A DNA stretch of 26,206 nucleotides, taken from positions 4,582 to 30,787 of the forward strand of contig MU657732.1 in NCBI GenBank assembly GCA_026770575.1, written 5' to 3'. Made by a program: the position numbers and the translations under genes. Positions within the stretch are counted from its first letter, which is position 1; every line of letters starts with the position of its first letter. The DNA is from Pelagophyceae sp. CCMP2097. Its lineage: Eukaryota > Sar > Pelagophyceae. The notes below the pieces were generated by a model, which was not told the DNA's origin, made no database searches, and was given only the letters and a program-made list of their open reading frames with translations. Below, in pieces: positions 8,613 to 19,308 of this stretch.

Positions 8613-10245
8613 ATGTCGACGGTCTCCGTCCTCGCCGCGACGTACGTCGACGCCTGCGCCGCCGCGGTCGTCGAAGCGCGCCGCGGTTGCCCGCTCCTCG
8701 ACGACTTGGCCTGGTTCGGCATTCGGCTGTTTACGCTGAACGAGCTCGAAGTCGAGCTGAGTGCGCCGCTCAAAAGCCGACTGCAAGCGCCGTCGCTCCC
8801 ATCGCCGCTCGCTCCGACGACGGCGCTCGGCGATTCGAACGGCCGCGCGGATCTCGCTGCGTCCGCTCGTGCTACGCAGCGAGTGCGGTATCGCCACCTC
8901 GTCTTCGACAGCGCGGAAGTTCGGTGGCAGTTCGATCCGTGCGCCATCGTCGGCGGGACGCGGGCGGACATCACGGCCGTGGAGCTGCGCGAGAAGCCGT
9001 TCAAGATGTGCGCGTCGTGTTGGGGCTCGCTCCGAGCGGGCAATGTGCCCTCCGAGGCGCTCGCGAATGCGCACCGGACGGGCCTGCACCTCGCCGAGGC
9101 GTTCGGCGCGATACGCCGCGACGTCTACGCCGTCCTGCACGACCGGGTCCCCGGGGACCTGACGCTGCCGCAAGTCAACGAGGTCGAGGTGCGTCGTTCG
9201 GGATTTGGAGTCGCCCGGAGTCCCCGCGACGGAAGAACCCGTCATTATTGTATAGGAAACCTTCGTGACGCCACACGTTCACAAAATGTACGTCTTCCGC
9301 CTCTCCTGTCACGGAGACTACAAGTCCCCCGACGCGACGAAGGCGCGCGCCGTGAAATGCAACTTGTGCTCGTATCCGAGGACTTCGCGCTTCGACCCCG
9401 GCTGTGACATGTACGACATGGATGCCCTACCAGCCTCCGCAGTCGTCGTATTCATCGACAAGCAGCGGCACGTCGACGACCTTCGCGAGCGCATCAGGCG
9501 ACGGGAGCTCGCGCCGTGGCGGGTTCCCATTCTGCGCGGCAACGTGGTGAAGCACTTCGTCGGCGTGAGCCGCAAACTGCGCGTCGCGGACTACGTGGGT
9601 CGGCCGCCACAGGACGCCACGGACGAGGAAGTGGCCGCGTGGGAGCGGCTCGAACGACCGTCGTTCGACGAAGACGACGGCTCGACGGCGCGGCTGGCGC
9701 GCATCCACGACGACTACTACGACGTGCCGGATGCGCTGTGGGCGGCGTCGACGATTGCGGCGGCGACCAATGCCGAAGCCGAGCGCATGCAATCCGAGTT
9801 CGACGCCGCCTCACGTGGCTACGTCCCGGACTTGCGCGACGATGCGGACAGGCACGTCGCGCGCCTCCGTCGGGTGCAGAACGAGCGCGAGCTCTTCGAC
9901 GCCTTCACGATGTTCCCCGTCACGGACGAAGGCCACCTCGACGAGATGCTCACGAGAACGGGGAGTTCGGGCTGCGACGAGCTGGTCCAAAAGGCAGTCG
10001 TGCGGTCGAGCGAGTCGCGCGCGCTCGACGGCGACGATGCCTCGGTCCAAATCGCCGCGAGCGACGCCGAACGGGAGCTACTGGACACGCTCGTGGCGCG
10101 CTGGTCGCGACGCGGCCTGGGCGACGTCGGTGCAATCGCGGGCAGTCCGCCGGCGCGGACGTCGTCGTCATCTTCGACGCCAACGGCCACTGGGCCGAGG
10201 ACGGCCGGCGCTGTGGAGGCGTCCGGTGCGCCTGCCGTCGCGTAA
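8613..10245 (+). pseudogene. Cys-rich DUF6570-like region of the Helitron polyprotein
   Basis: One frame (8613 to about 9200) carries CASCWGSLRAGNVPSEALAN at about 9009, with the pattern C-x2-C-x3-L-x2-G-x-(I/V)-P-x2-(A/S)LAN. This is characteristic of the DUF6570 module N-terminal to Helitron Rep domains. After a frame change near 9195-9265, a second frame (to TAA at 10243) gives VTPHVHKMYVFRLSCHGDYK and a CNLC pair, then a long acidic, Asp-rich segment. The TAA is in frame with the next piece, which starts 18 nt later, so it is a single-stop lesion and not a natural end. The function of this module is not known to me; zinc binding is inferred from the cysteines. Confidence 0.55.
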
Positions 10246-10263
10246 GTCGAAGTCGGCGCAAAC

Positions 10264-12224
10264 GTGAATAACGACGCGCGCCGGATCGACCTCGTGCGAG
10301 CGTCCGCCGTGCGTTATCGACCGTGTCCCGGGAAGCAAGGAACGGGCGGCGGTGGCGGCGCGGACCGGGCGTTGATCCAGCCCGACATTGCCTTGGTCCA
10401 GACGTACGACCAGGAGAATCCACTCTCCGAGTACAAGATCCCGGGGCTGCACACGTCGTTTGCAGTGTCGCTCTTTCCACTCGCACGCGTCGGCGCGGAC
10501 GTGCCGGTGGCTATCAACGGCTTCAGTCGCAACCCAGCCACGTTTGAAACCGGTTTCGTCCTCGACGACGACGGAGGTGCGGCCGAGGCAAACGTGCGTG
10601 CCGACCTTCGGAAGGCGGATGCGGCGGTCGCGACGGCAAGCACGAAAGCGGAGAAGACTGTGACAGCCACGGCGTACAACCTCTGCGAGGAACGCCTCTG
10701 TGTTCTGCTGATGCAGCGCGGGGCCGCGCGGTTCGTCGGCATTTCGCTCGAAGTACGGCAGGCGCGCTTTCTGCGACACGTCTCGTGGCTGTACGGGCGG
10801 CACGCATCCTGGATGGCGAAGGAGTTCAACTTATTGATGAGGCACCGCATCATCGCGAACACGAAGTGGAAGATCAACTCGATCTTTCTCGAGGGCGACG
10901 TAAGCAAGGCCGTCGAGACGCTCAAAGCGGCGTCCGGGGGCGACCCGGCCGCGCGGCGGGCGCAGTTCCCACTTTCGAACGCAGCGTACGCGGTGACGCG
11001 CAACGTGCTCGGGACGCCACAGCACCGCGAAAGCTTCCGCGACGTCATCCACGGCTTCGGGCTCACGTTCAGCCCCGCGACGGTGTTTTGGACGGTGAAC
11101 CCGGCGCCGAACCACGACGTCCGCGCCTTGCGAATGGCGGACGGGTCGACGCAGATCATCTTCGACTCGCCGCACCTGTGGCCGAACGCGACGCAGCGCG
11201 CCACGAGGATGGCAGACGACCCGGTCATGTCGGCGCTGTTCTACGAGCGCGTCATCGAGTTCTACGCCGACTCCTTTTTGCAGTTCCCGTGGGACGCCGA
11301 GCACGCGCGCGAGCCGGGCTTAGTGGGCGTGTGTACGGCAGCGGAGGGAATTACCGAGATGCAGGGCCGCGGCAACAACCACTTCCACGGCGAGGCCCAC
11401 ACGCCGATGACGTTCGAGGCTCTGCTGGGCTGGCTGCGCGATGACGAGAAGCGGCGCGCCTTCTTCGACTTCGTGGACTCGAGCCTGTGCGCCGAGCTGC
11501 CGACCGGTCTCAAAGGTGCGCACTGCGATGCGATTGGCTACCCGCGCCTGAACGACGACTGAAAATTCGCACACCAGATCGCGGTTGGCCGCGACGCAAG
11601 CACGGGCGCGCTGCAACGCGTGGTCGCAGCACAGCCGATCCCGTGCTACGCGGCACCGCAGCCGGACTGGTTCGCCGCGCCGCAATGCGTGAACGGCGCT
11701 GCGGACCTCCTCGACTCGGAGGCGTCCGCGCCGTCGTCGGCGTCTACGTCGTCGACGCAAGCACCGACTCCGCCGCGGTGTCCGGCGTGTGGGTACTCGT
11801 CGACGACGCGGAGGTCGCCCCCGAGGCGCCGGGGAGCGCGGCGGCCCGCGCGGGGTGTTCGCGGCCCGCATACCCAGCGCTGGTCGTCGACGTGTTTGCC
11901 GAGACAGACGAGGCGCTGGTGGAGCGGCCTACTGGTCGTTTTCGCGTGGCGGTGTCCAAGTGTCGACTGTTCGACAAAGCGAGCTACGACCTCGATTGCG
12001 AAATGCGCCGCATGCTCGTGCAAGCGCAGCGGTTGGTGCACCAATGCCACCCGAAGCCGGCGCGGCCGGGCGTGGGCTGCTACGGCAAGTGCAAGGACGA
12101 AGCCGCGATGCACTGCAAGAGCGGGCATCCGTGGCCGCGCTGCACCGAGGGGGAGCGCGACTTGCTGGCGCGGCAAGCGCGGGGGTTCGTCGTCGACCTG
12201 CGTCCAGGGCACGCCACGATGTAG
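10264..12224 (+). pseudogene. Helitron Rep nuclease, HUH half
   Basis: The frame 10264-11562 contains the Helitron-like N-terminal domain: FRDVIHGFGLTFSPATVFWT followed by NPAPNHD (the family's G-x-P-xx-F-x-T-x-NP block), then EMQGRGNNHFHGEAH. There HFH (11380-11388) is the metal-binding HUH motif, and AELPTG follows at the usual place. HUH enzymes nick single-stranded DNA and join to it through tyrosine. TGA at 11560 interrupts the frame, and a shift leads to the segment ending at 12224. That segment carries the Cys/His cluster CHPKPARPGVGCYGKCKDEA and then CKSGHPWPRC, comparable to the C-RFGFP block of Helitron Rep proteins. All HUH residues are present, but the reading frame is not intact. 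Confidence 0.8.
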
Positions 12225-13260
12225 CGATCCGCGTTCGACGCCGCAGCGCCACGCCCCGGATTGCGTCGCATCGTGCACGTACGTCCAGAGTGCGCGCTCA
12301 ACGATGACCAGGGCGTGCGCGCGTGCGCGAGCCGCGAGGCAGCGCCGTTCGAGGTCTGCTGCCGAGGTGGAGAAGCAGCCGTCCTTCGTGGTGCAGCGGG
12401 CGTCGAGCCTCATGCGCGCGGTCGCGTTCCTGGCGGCGGCCGACCTAGATGCGGCGGCGCTTGCCGCGCTCGAAGCGCAGAGCGACGCCCAAGGGACGAC
12501 CGTTGGGCGACTGTCTTTGATCGCGGCGGCGTTCGACGTTCAGATCTGGGTGGTGGACGGAGGAAAGCTTCCGCTGAAAGTCAATCAAAAGGAGGTGTAC
12601 GGTGCTGAGGCCGCGCGGCGCGTGTGCCTGGTGGTGAAAGATGACCGCGCCGCAGAAACGTATGTGGCCGTGGTCGTCGTGGACGGCGCGCGCGGCTGCG
12701 AGCACGGCACGGTGGCCGCGTCTACGCTCGTCGCGGCGAAGTCGAGGCTCTTCGTTGCCAAGCTGATGGCGACGGTCCGCGCCTTCGTGGCGAGGCGCTA
12801 CTCGGGAGGCGGGGCCGGGACGACCGGGGACGTCGCCTCGGACGAGGACGTCGACATCGTGGTGATCTCGTACGACGGCGATCAGCACGTCGTGATCCAT
12901 TCGCCGACGGCGGCCACGCTCGAGGGCTTCAACCAGTGCATCAAGTTCATGTTCACCGGGGAGCACGCCAAGGCGAACATGCTCTACATCACAAACTACA
13001 TTACGAGTTGGGGCTACTGCGACTCGAACGTGCGCGAGCTGTACATAGCTTCGTTCTCGCACCTTAAGCACCGCGTCAACGAAGCCACGCTGCCGGACGC
13101 GGTCAAGCGCACGCGACGCATCGTGCTCGCCGCCGCCTTTGCAGTGACGAGGGAGTGTACTTTCTCACTGCCGTACCTGGCGTTGATGATGGTCGGCCAC
13201 GGACCGCACTATCAGACGCACGAAACGTGGATGATGAGCGCCCGCCTCTTCCTGGGAGAC
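12225..13260 (+). pseudogene. Helitron Rep nuclease, tyrosine half with an inserted segment
   Basis: This uses the frame that stays open to 15465. The double tyrosine of the Rep active site is read as LYITNYITSWG (Tyr codons 12985-12987 and 12997-12999); the two Tyr are four residues apart, as in Helitrons, but the usual following Lys is not seen. The downstream block LPYLALMMVGHGPHYQ fits the family. Between the HUH/Cys block and these tyrosines lies an unusually long stretch. Its part at about 12415-12690 (GRLSLIAAAFDVQIWVVDGG, then VCLVVKDD and TYVAVV) has the beta-alpha rhythm of the C-terminal half of OTU-type proteases, without a catalytic Cys or His that I can see. That resemblance is weak. 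Confidence 0.7.
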
Positions 13261-15060
13261 GGCCACTCTTTCAGTCTTGATTCGGCGCCGGCCGCAACGA
13301 CGCCGGCCGCAACGGCGGACTCGACGCCTGCGTCGCTACGCGAACACGAAGGTGATGGCGCGCCGGCGACGTGCGTCGATCGGCGCGACGACGGCGTCGA
13401 CGACGGCGCGGGCACGGAGCGAGCCACAATCGACGTCGGCGACGGATTAACATACGACGTCGAGGAGAAAAACGCGAACCGCAAGGTGCTCGCGAACGCG
13501 CTGCTGGATTACGAAGGTCGGCCCGCCGCGTGCGCGTACAAATCGCTCGTTCGATTCTTCGAGCGCGGCTTCAAAGTCCGCGCCAGTGAAACCGACGGCT
13601 GTGGCACCCTGGGCGACGACAGTAGCGCGCCGGATAGCGACGACGACTTGGCGGAGCTACCCGGCGGTCGCCGGGTCTTCTGCGACGAGACGGGCAACGG
13701 CGACGTACATGCTGGGCGGCGCTTACCGCTGCGCAAACGCATGCTCAAGCTGCTCGCGTCGCACGAGCAGAGCGACACGCACGAAATCTTCCGCTTCGCC
13801 GGCAAGATGCGAGTCGTGTGCCCGTACCCGTTTATGCATTGGCCTCGGCAGCCTCCGTTCTTCGCGTACTTCGTGGTGCTCTTCGCGAACTGGGCGACGG
13901 GGAACGTCGCCAGCTGGGCTTGGCTCGCCGCGCACGACGGCGAATCGCAGACGCTCCTGAAGACTTTAGACAATTTCGGCGCGAGCGTGCTGACGTACTA
14001 CACGCACTGGCGGACGACCCCTCGGAAACGCCCACTGCCGTTGGGAACGTACGCCGCGCTTTTTGCAAAGCGTCACGGTTCGTGGGCATCCCAGGCGCAA
14101 TGGGCCGCCCTCGTGGTCAGAGCGACGGACGAGTGCGCGCGACTTCGAAGCGATCCGAAGTTTGCGCTCCTCGTAGCGCGCACGACGACTGGCGAGGACG
14201 GCGACGGCGGACATACCCCGCCGCCGCCGATTCCCTCTATGCCGTCGGTCGGCCGGGAGACTGAGCGTGCCGCTAACGCGGACAACATGGACGTGGACGC
14301 AGTAGACGTGGACGTGGACACCGCCTCGCGCGCGGCGTCGACGACGACAGCGCCAGCGACGCCGATGCTATGTACGGCGCAGCCTTCGCGCGAGGCACCC
14401 GAAAATGCTGGGCGCGAAAGCTACTGGGCGTTTACTCGGCTCGCGAACCACCAGGCGTTTCACGAGGCGAGCGACGCGCGCAAGGTGGCGCGCGACCTCC
14501 TAGATCGGAGGCGGGTGCCGGCAAGCGCGGACGGCCTTGCTAGAGCCGCGGCGGTCGACGGCGACGACGAGGACGTCGGTGCCACGTGGCAGGATATGAT
14601 CAACGAAGATACACTGGCGTCCGGGACCCTCGACGCGTCGACGCTAGCGTTGCTGAAGTCATCTCTGGCCGACGGCGACTATTGGGAGGCAAGCTCCGCC
14701 GCCGACACGCGCGTGGACGCGAAGGTGGCCAGCGTCGTGGCGCAGCTCGCGCAGTTCCATGGATTCTTTGACGCGGCCCCGACCGACGGTGCGACGTCGC
14801 TCGAAAGGGCCACCCGCGACGCTGCGACGGCGCAAACCGGCTGCGTGCTGCGAGGACCAAGCGATCCGGGCCGAGCCAAGAGGTGGGACAAGGAGACAAA
14901 ACGGCAGAACGCGGCGGCGCAACATGCGCTGCATTCGAAGGCGCCGATGTTGCCGACTCCGATGCCTGGCCCCGGCGGTGGCGAGGAGTTTGAAGACGAC
15001 GACGGCCACCGGGAGCGGGCCGCAGCTTCGAAAAAATCGACGCCGGCGGTGGCGACGACG
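13261..15060 (+). CDS. Linker between Rep and helicase domains
   Basis: An open frame of about 600 codons joins Rep and helicase. It includes DYEGRPAACAYKSLVRFFE (about 13508-13565), reminiscent of the RP-x2-L-x3-F segment found there in other Helitron proteins, and an aromatic-rich part (about 13810-14060) with FMHWPRQPPFF. A low-complexity MDVDAVDVDVD patch (about 14287-14320) echoes the acidic patch at 7340-7430. No catalytic motif is apparent. It belongs to the same protein because the frame is continuous from 11620 to 15465. Confidence 0.6.
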
Positions 15061-16830
15061 ATCGAGCGCCCAAAGGAAGCGCTGACGATCGCGGAGGCGC
15101 TGGCGCAAGGCGCGCCGGTGTTCGACCCCGAGACGAAGAAGAAGGTCGTCGACCACGGCGCCGCGCTCGAGGGCGAGCAACGCCGGGCGACGATGATCAT
15201 CCTGGAGGCCCTGCGTGCAACATTCATCGAGCGCGGCAGCGGCGCGATAAACCCGTGGCTGCGCATGCTCGTCGTGGGGGAAGCCGGCGTCGGCAAGTCG
15301 GTGGTCGCAAACTGCGTTCGGTGGTACACCGAGGCGAACGGGTTCGTGGGCGCATTCGTGATTTGCGCACGCACGGCGCGCGCGGCGCACAACGTGGGCG
15401 GCGATACGCTCCACGCGTACCTATCGGGGCCGAGGGCCAAGGCGGTGTCGTCGGTGACGAATTAGCTGTGGCAGGGCAAACGCGTCCTTATACAAGGCGA
15501 GTATGGGATGATCGCGCTGGAGTTCGACAGTAGACTGGGGGGGGGGCACGCGACGGCGGCGCTAGCGGCGGCGGCCGACGCCGACGAGTCGCAAGACGAC
15601 GACGGAATCGTCAACGGCGAGGATCTCGGCGGCTATGGCGCCATACACATGATCAAGTTCGGTGACCCGTTCCAGCTGCCCATTGTCCAGAAGGACGGCC
15701 ACAATCCGTACTTCCTCGCCGGGGCGCTGAGCGAGGCGGGCGCGTCCGAGAGCGACATGCCCAAGGTGCTGGGTGAGTTTGGCGGGGACAAGCCCGAGGT
15801 GAGGCACCTCCGGCGCGGGCTCGAAATGTACCGCGGCATGAACGTCGTCGTCGAGCTCGACGGCGTCAACCACCGATTCGACGACGACGACTACCGCAAG
15901 ATGATGCACCGATGGCGGTTCGCCTACTCGGAGCTCGGGGGGGTCTCAAGCAGCGACCGCGACCGCATCATCGAGGAAGACGTCCGCCGCATCAACGACG
16001 AGTGCGTCCTCGACGGCGAAGGTCCACGATGCCCGAAGTCCGACGACCCGAATTTGCGAAATATGACGTTGGTCTGCGAAACGAACATCTTGCGGATGGC
16101 GTTCGGGCAGCACCGCGCGAATGGGAGGGGGAAAGCGGCGGGCATGAAGGCGATCGCGTACCGGAGCGTGGACTTTTTTGAGGAACAGCCGGTGCACGAG
16201 CTCAGCCTGGGCCTGGCGGCGTTGCTGGTGACGAAGGACAAGGCGGAGTGCGGCATGCCGGCCGTGTTTTATTTCGCGCCGGGGCTGGCGGTCGCGCCGC
16301 CGAAGAACGTCCAAAAATGGAATTACCTGAAGATCGTCAACGGTTCGCGCGGCCTCGAGCGAGAGATCAAGCTGCATCCAGACGAGCCGGCGATGCCGCA
16401 GCCGGGCGAGGCGAGGTACGACGAGGACGTGTGGTGGTTGCTGAAGCCACCGGAGTACGTCGTCGTCGAATTCCCACGGTCGGCGTTGGAGGCACCGCTC
16501 GAGGGGTTGCCGCCGCACTGCGTCGCGGTGCCGTTTAGCCCAACGCACTTGTTCCGGCACCCGCTCACCAAGCCACAGCGGACGAAGTTCGCGGCGATGT
16601 CGGGCGGGGCGAAGCAGATGGACGTCATCACGATCAAACGCGCAAACGTGCCGCTGATCTGCGTCGAGGGCGTCACGGGCTACGGCGCGCAGTGCCTGAC
16701 CATGGAGGACGGCATCGTGGTCCAAGGCACGTGGCTCGGAAAGGTCATCCCGGCTTCGGGGCCGTACACGCACATGAGCCGCGTCCGCAACTTCGGCAGG
16801 TGCGTCTTCCTACAAAAAGGGCTGCAATAG
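15061..16830 (+). pseudogene. PIF1-type helicase domain of the Helitron polyprotein
   Basis: Superfamily 1B (PIF1/RecD-type) helicase that would unwind DNA 5' to 3' during rolling-circle transposition. Motif I is GEAGVGKS (15277-15300). Motif Ia is AARTARAAHNVGGDTLH-like (about 15370-15415). Motif III is FGDPFQLPIV (Gly codon 15661). The C-terminal motif reads YTHMSRVRNFGRCVFL near 16767-16815, with the Arg finger present. A TAG at 15463-15465 splits it; reading continues in the same frame. At the Walker B position the sequence is LIQGEYGMI where the family has IDE, so the Asp is replaced by Gly (15496-15498). The region equivalent to motif V is poorly conserved. The stop at 16828-16830 is the natural C terminus and repeat copy B begins directly after it. 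Confidence 0.85.
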
Positions 16831-16831
16831 G

Positions 16832-17482
16832 AAAACACGGTATTTTGAGAGTATTTTGAGAGTATTTAGGGCATTTTCATGGTAAGGGGCTGCGTGGAGG
16901 GCCGACTTGCGGTTTGGCAGCGACGAGAAGCCAGACGGACCCGATGCTGAGAGCACTGCACCGAATCGAAGGTAGGGAGGCGCTCTGGGACCCCAAACAT
17001 CGGAAAGACGCGGACATCCCTGCCCGCGCGTCGTCGTCGCACGTCCCCTTCGGCCGCGCCGTGCGCCGAGAGGGGCCACCGAGTCTCCACCAGGCCCAGT
17101 GAGAGGCCCGGGCCTTCCTCGTCCGACCTCGCGGCCGGGATGGCCTCGATTCGGCTCGAGACGTTTCCCTCGGAAGACGTGCGCGCCCGTCTCTGAAGAG
17201 TTCGGCCACCAAGAGCGGCCCGGGCCGGCCCGGCCGCCTCCAGGGGCCCACCGGCGGCTGCCCGCGGGCCAGAAGCATCGATAAAAGAGGCCGAACACGC
17301 CGAACATGCCAAGCTGAAATCGCGCACTCCGACGAGCTATACCGTCGAACGCGCCGTCCATCAACCCCGCTCCTGCTCCAGGCTTGTAAAGGGCGCCAAG
17401 GGCTTTCGAACGCCCCCCTCGCGGCCCGAATCCGACGCGTATGTCGGGAGATATGCCCAGAGGCCTCATTGTCCTACCGTAG
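16832..17482 (+). repeat. Dispersed repeat, copy B
   Basis: It starts two bases after the helicase stop with CACGGTATTTTGAGAG and ends near CCTACCGTAG. It aligns with copy C end to end and with copy A over its last ~500 bp. The first 40 bp contain tandem GAGTATTT units. Weak terminal ACGGTA/TACCGT complementarity suggests, but does not prove, short inverted termini. Minus-strand frames of 153 and 242 codons are open; coding status is unproven. Confidence 0.85.
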
Positions 17483-17576
17483 CACTGTGAAACAAGGAGG
17501 CAGAGTTTTTGTTCGTAATAACCCGAAAATACAGGCACATTGAGCCTTCAGGTAACTTATAAACCCCTTTTCGGGT

Positions 17577-17757
17577 ACCGAGTAAAACCGAGTAGGTGCC
17601 TCCTACCTCCAACGGCTCCAATAAATCCCCCCGGGGCGGCTCGGGCGAACCCGGGCGAGGCGCCGTCGAACGCGCCGCAGTCGCAGACCAAGCCACCGGC
17701 ACGCGGACTAAACTGGAGCCGTTGGAGGTAGGAGGCACCTACTCGGTTTTACTCGGT
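17577..17757. repeat. Perfect 44-bp inverted repeat with 93-bp loop
   Basis: 17577-17620 and 17714-17757 are exact reverse complements over all 44 bases (arm core GGTGCCTCCTACCTCC). Such perfect arms point to a recent event, or to a structure that is kept corrected. The loop is GC-rich and contains no gene. Confidence 0.95.
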
Positions 17758-17828
17758 TGAGTTTTATAAAGTTCTTACTCGGTTTTACTCGGCAAGTGTG
17801 ACCGAGTAGCCAACTCGGTATTACTCGG
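17741..17828 (+). repeat. Cluster of ACTCGG motifs
   Basis: ACTCGG occurs at 17741, 17751, 17777, 17787, 17813 and 17823, and in inverse at 17578, 17588 and 17802, usually as TTACTCGGT or TTTTACTCGG. Clustered short motifs beside inverted arms resemble the subterminal binding sites of DNA transposases, or could be a degraded minisatellite. Confidence 0.7.
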
Positions 17829-19308
17829 TCGCGGGTCTTCGAAAATGCTCCAAGGGGGAAACAATAAATATCATCACGAATCTCGGCGCAAGAGGGTGCG
17901 CTGGCATCCCTGCGCACTCCCAAGGCCCACGCCGACCATGGGACGCCAAGCGGGGCGATTTGAAGGAAGCCCAACGGGCGACTCAATTGAAAACCCCCCA
18001 CGGGAAAATTTTCCAAATAAGGAAGGCGTTTTCCCTCAAGGTCGAATGTTTGGGCGACCAAAAAGTGGCCTGGCGCAACAAGAGCCCGCGCTCGCCACAG
18101 GGCCCGGGACCGGGGCTGAGATTCTGCCCATGGCCGAAGGGGCCCATGAGGCGGGCCGCGAGCGACCGGCCGGTCGACAAACGCGCCGGCGGGGCCCGGG
18201 ATCGACTCGTTTCCAGTCGGTAAAATACGGTCTCTCAATTGCAGAGAGAGGTCCGACCTTGCACATTCGAGCAGGCACGAGGGCAACCCTGGGTGTTTTC
18301 ACGCGCGCCGTCGCCTCTGTCGCGACTGACGCCGGGCTACCGGTACCCCGAGGAAACGACCCTCGTCCGTTTAGTGTGTTCGACTAACCTTACTCTATTT
18401 TAGTCAATAGGGCCGCTATGGAGACCAGCTCGGTGCCACGGCACGGGGCCGGGTAGGCGACGCCCTCATAAAATCGCCAGACTCGCTGGCCTCGCGCAGG
18501 CCGCGAAGCGCGCGACCGCGGGAAAAACTCAAACCAACACTATCAGCTTAGATCGCTATCGAAAACTCATTGTAATACTTGAACTTTCAAGCCTCGGCAT
18601 GCCCGTCATGTGACATCCGGTGTGTGTTTACTGCGCAGTCCGAGTGTGAATCAAGTCGCTCTTATTGAGACAAAGGGAGCTTTGAGCAAGATAAGGTTTG
18701 AGTCGCAAGCATCTCGCCGTCGCGCCACTTGTCGTCATCCGACTCGGCGCGCAAGGGGCCGCCGCTAAACACATCGCGCGACGGCGGTTCGGCTTTTTTT
18801 GGTTGCATACCCTTTTTGAGAACATACGCCCATTTTTGAGGCACCACACCGCGCGAACGACGCGGGTTCCTTTGGACTCTAAGGTTTCTTTCGGATGGGC
18901 CACGCCTCCCCAAGCGATGAAGCCCTAAGGGTCCAAAGGAACCGCCCCCCGTCCGACGAACGAGGTCCCCAAAGCTACCTTTCGGCCTGTGGACTAGCGA
19001 GTTTGAACTTCAATGCGAACGGTCTTGCACTTGCAATCATTGCATCGAATAAAGTCAAAAATTTGAATCTGGTAACCGTTCCGAAAACGTTGTTTAGCGA
19101 TATTTGCAAACCTCGGGCTAAGTCACGAAGCTTAATGTCGTTTTGTAAAGCCTTTTTTCAATAGGTAGACAGACGGGCAGACAAGATTGCGCATGGGGTG
19201 ATCATCATAACGACCCTCGGAAAAGGTGCCTAGATTATATCAAATCCAAAGACCCCCCCTCCAAGGGTCTGAAAATTCTCAAAACCTATCATAAAATACT
19301 GCTACATT
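17829..19308. other. Spacer with no recognised gene; one hairpin
   Basis: A 192-codon minus-strand frame (17708-18286) runs partly through the 44-bp inverted repeat and matches nothing I know. An 18-of-20 inverted repeat, GGTTCCTTTGGAC-type, pairs 18865-18884 with 18924-18943. At about 19165-19230 a GACAGAC-rich string followed by AAGATTGC resembles the core of the long inverted repeat at 1-264, so it is probably a diverged relative. Nothing else is visible. Confidence 0.5.

Larger units (their letters stand above)
5931..16830 (+). mobile_element. Helitron-type transposon coding region (USP-Myb-Rep-helicase), decayed
   Basis: This is a 10.9-kb plus-strand block in which consecutive frames carry parts of one large protein of about 3,600 codons: a USP protease, two Myb repeats, a DUF6570-like Cys-rich part, HUH and Tyr Rep motifs, and a PIF1-type helicase. 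Rep plus PIF1 helicase in one polypeptide defines Helitrons, the rolling-circle transposons. In-frame stops are at 6155 (TGA), 6794 (TAG), 8607 (TGA), 10243 (TAA), 11560 (TGA) and 15463 (TAG). Frame changes fall near 6070, 6900, 6976, 8500-8550, 9195-9265, about 11.7-11.8 kb and about 12.2 kb. Using all three stop codons argues against a reassigned code. The element ends (5' TC, 3' hairpin plus CTRR) could not be placed. Confidence 0.85.

Noticed and set aside
7225..9245. Long minus-strand open frames (337 and 351 codons) opposite the Helitron gene
   Set aside because: They are Arg/Ala/Ser-rich, match no family and mirror the GC-rich third positions of the plus-strand gene, so they are composition shadows.
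14600..15440. Minus-strand open frames of about 250 codons opposite the helicase region
   Set aside because: Same reason: recognisable motifs are only on the plus strand.
5931..16830. Stop-codon reassignment explaining the in-frame stops
   Set aside because: TAA, TAG and TGA all interrupt the frame and frameshifts are also present, so decay or sequence error is simpler.
16810..17538. 242-codon minus-strand gene in repeat copy B
   Set aside because: It overlaps the helicase end and the corresponding frame is shorter in the other copies; kept only as an open question under the repeat.
17708..18286. 192-codon minus-strand gene
   Set aside because: It includes part of the 44-bp inverted repeat arm, has no recognisable domain and lacks supporting context.
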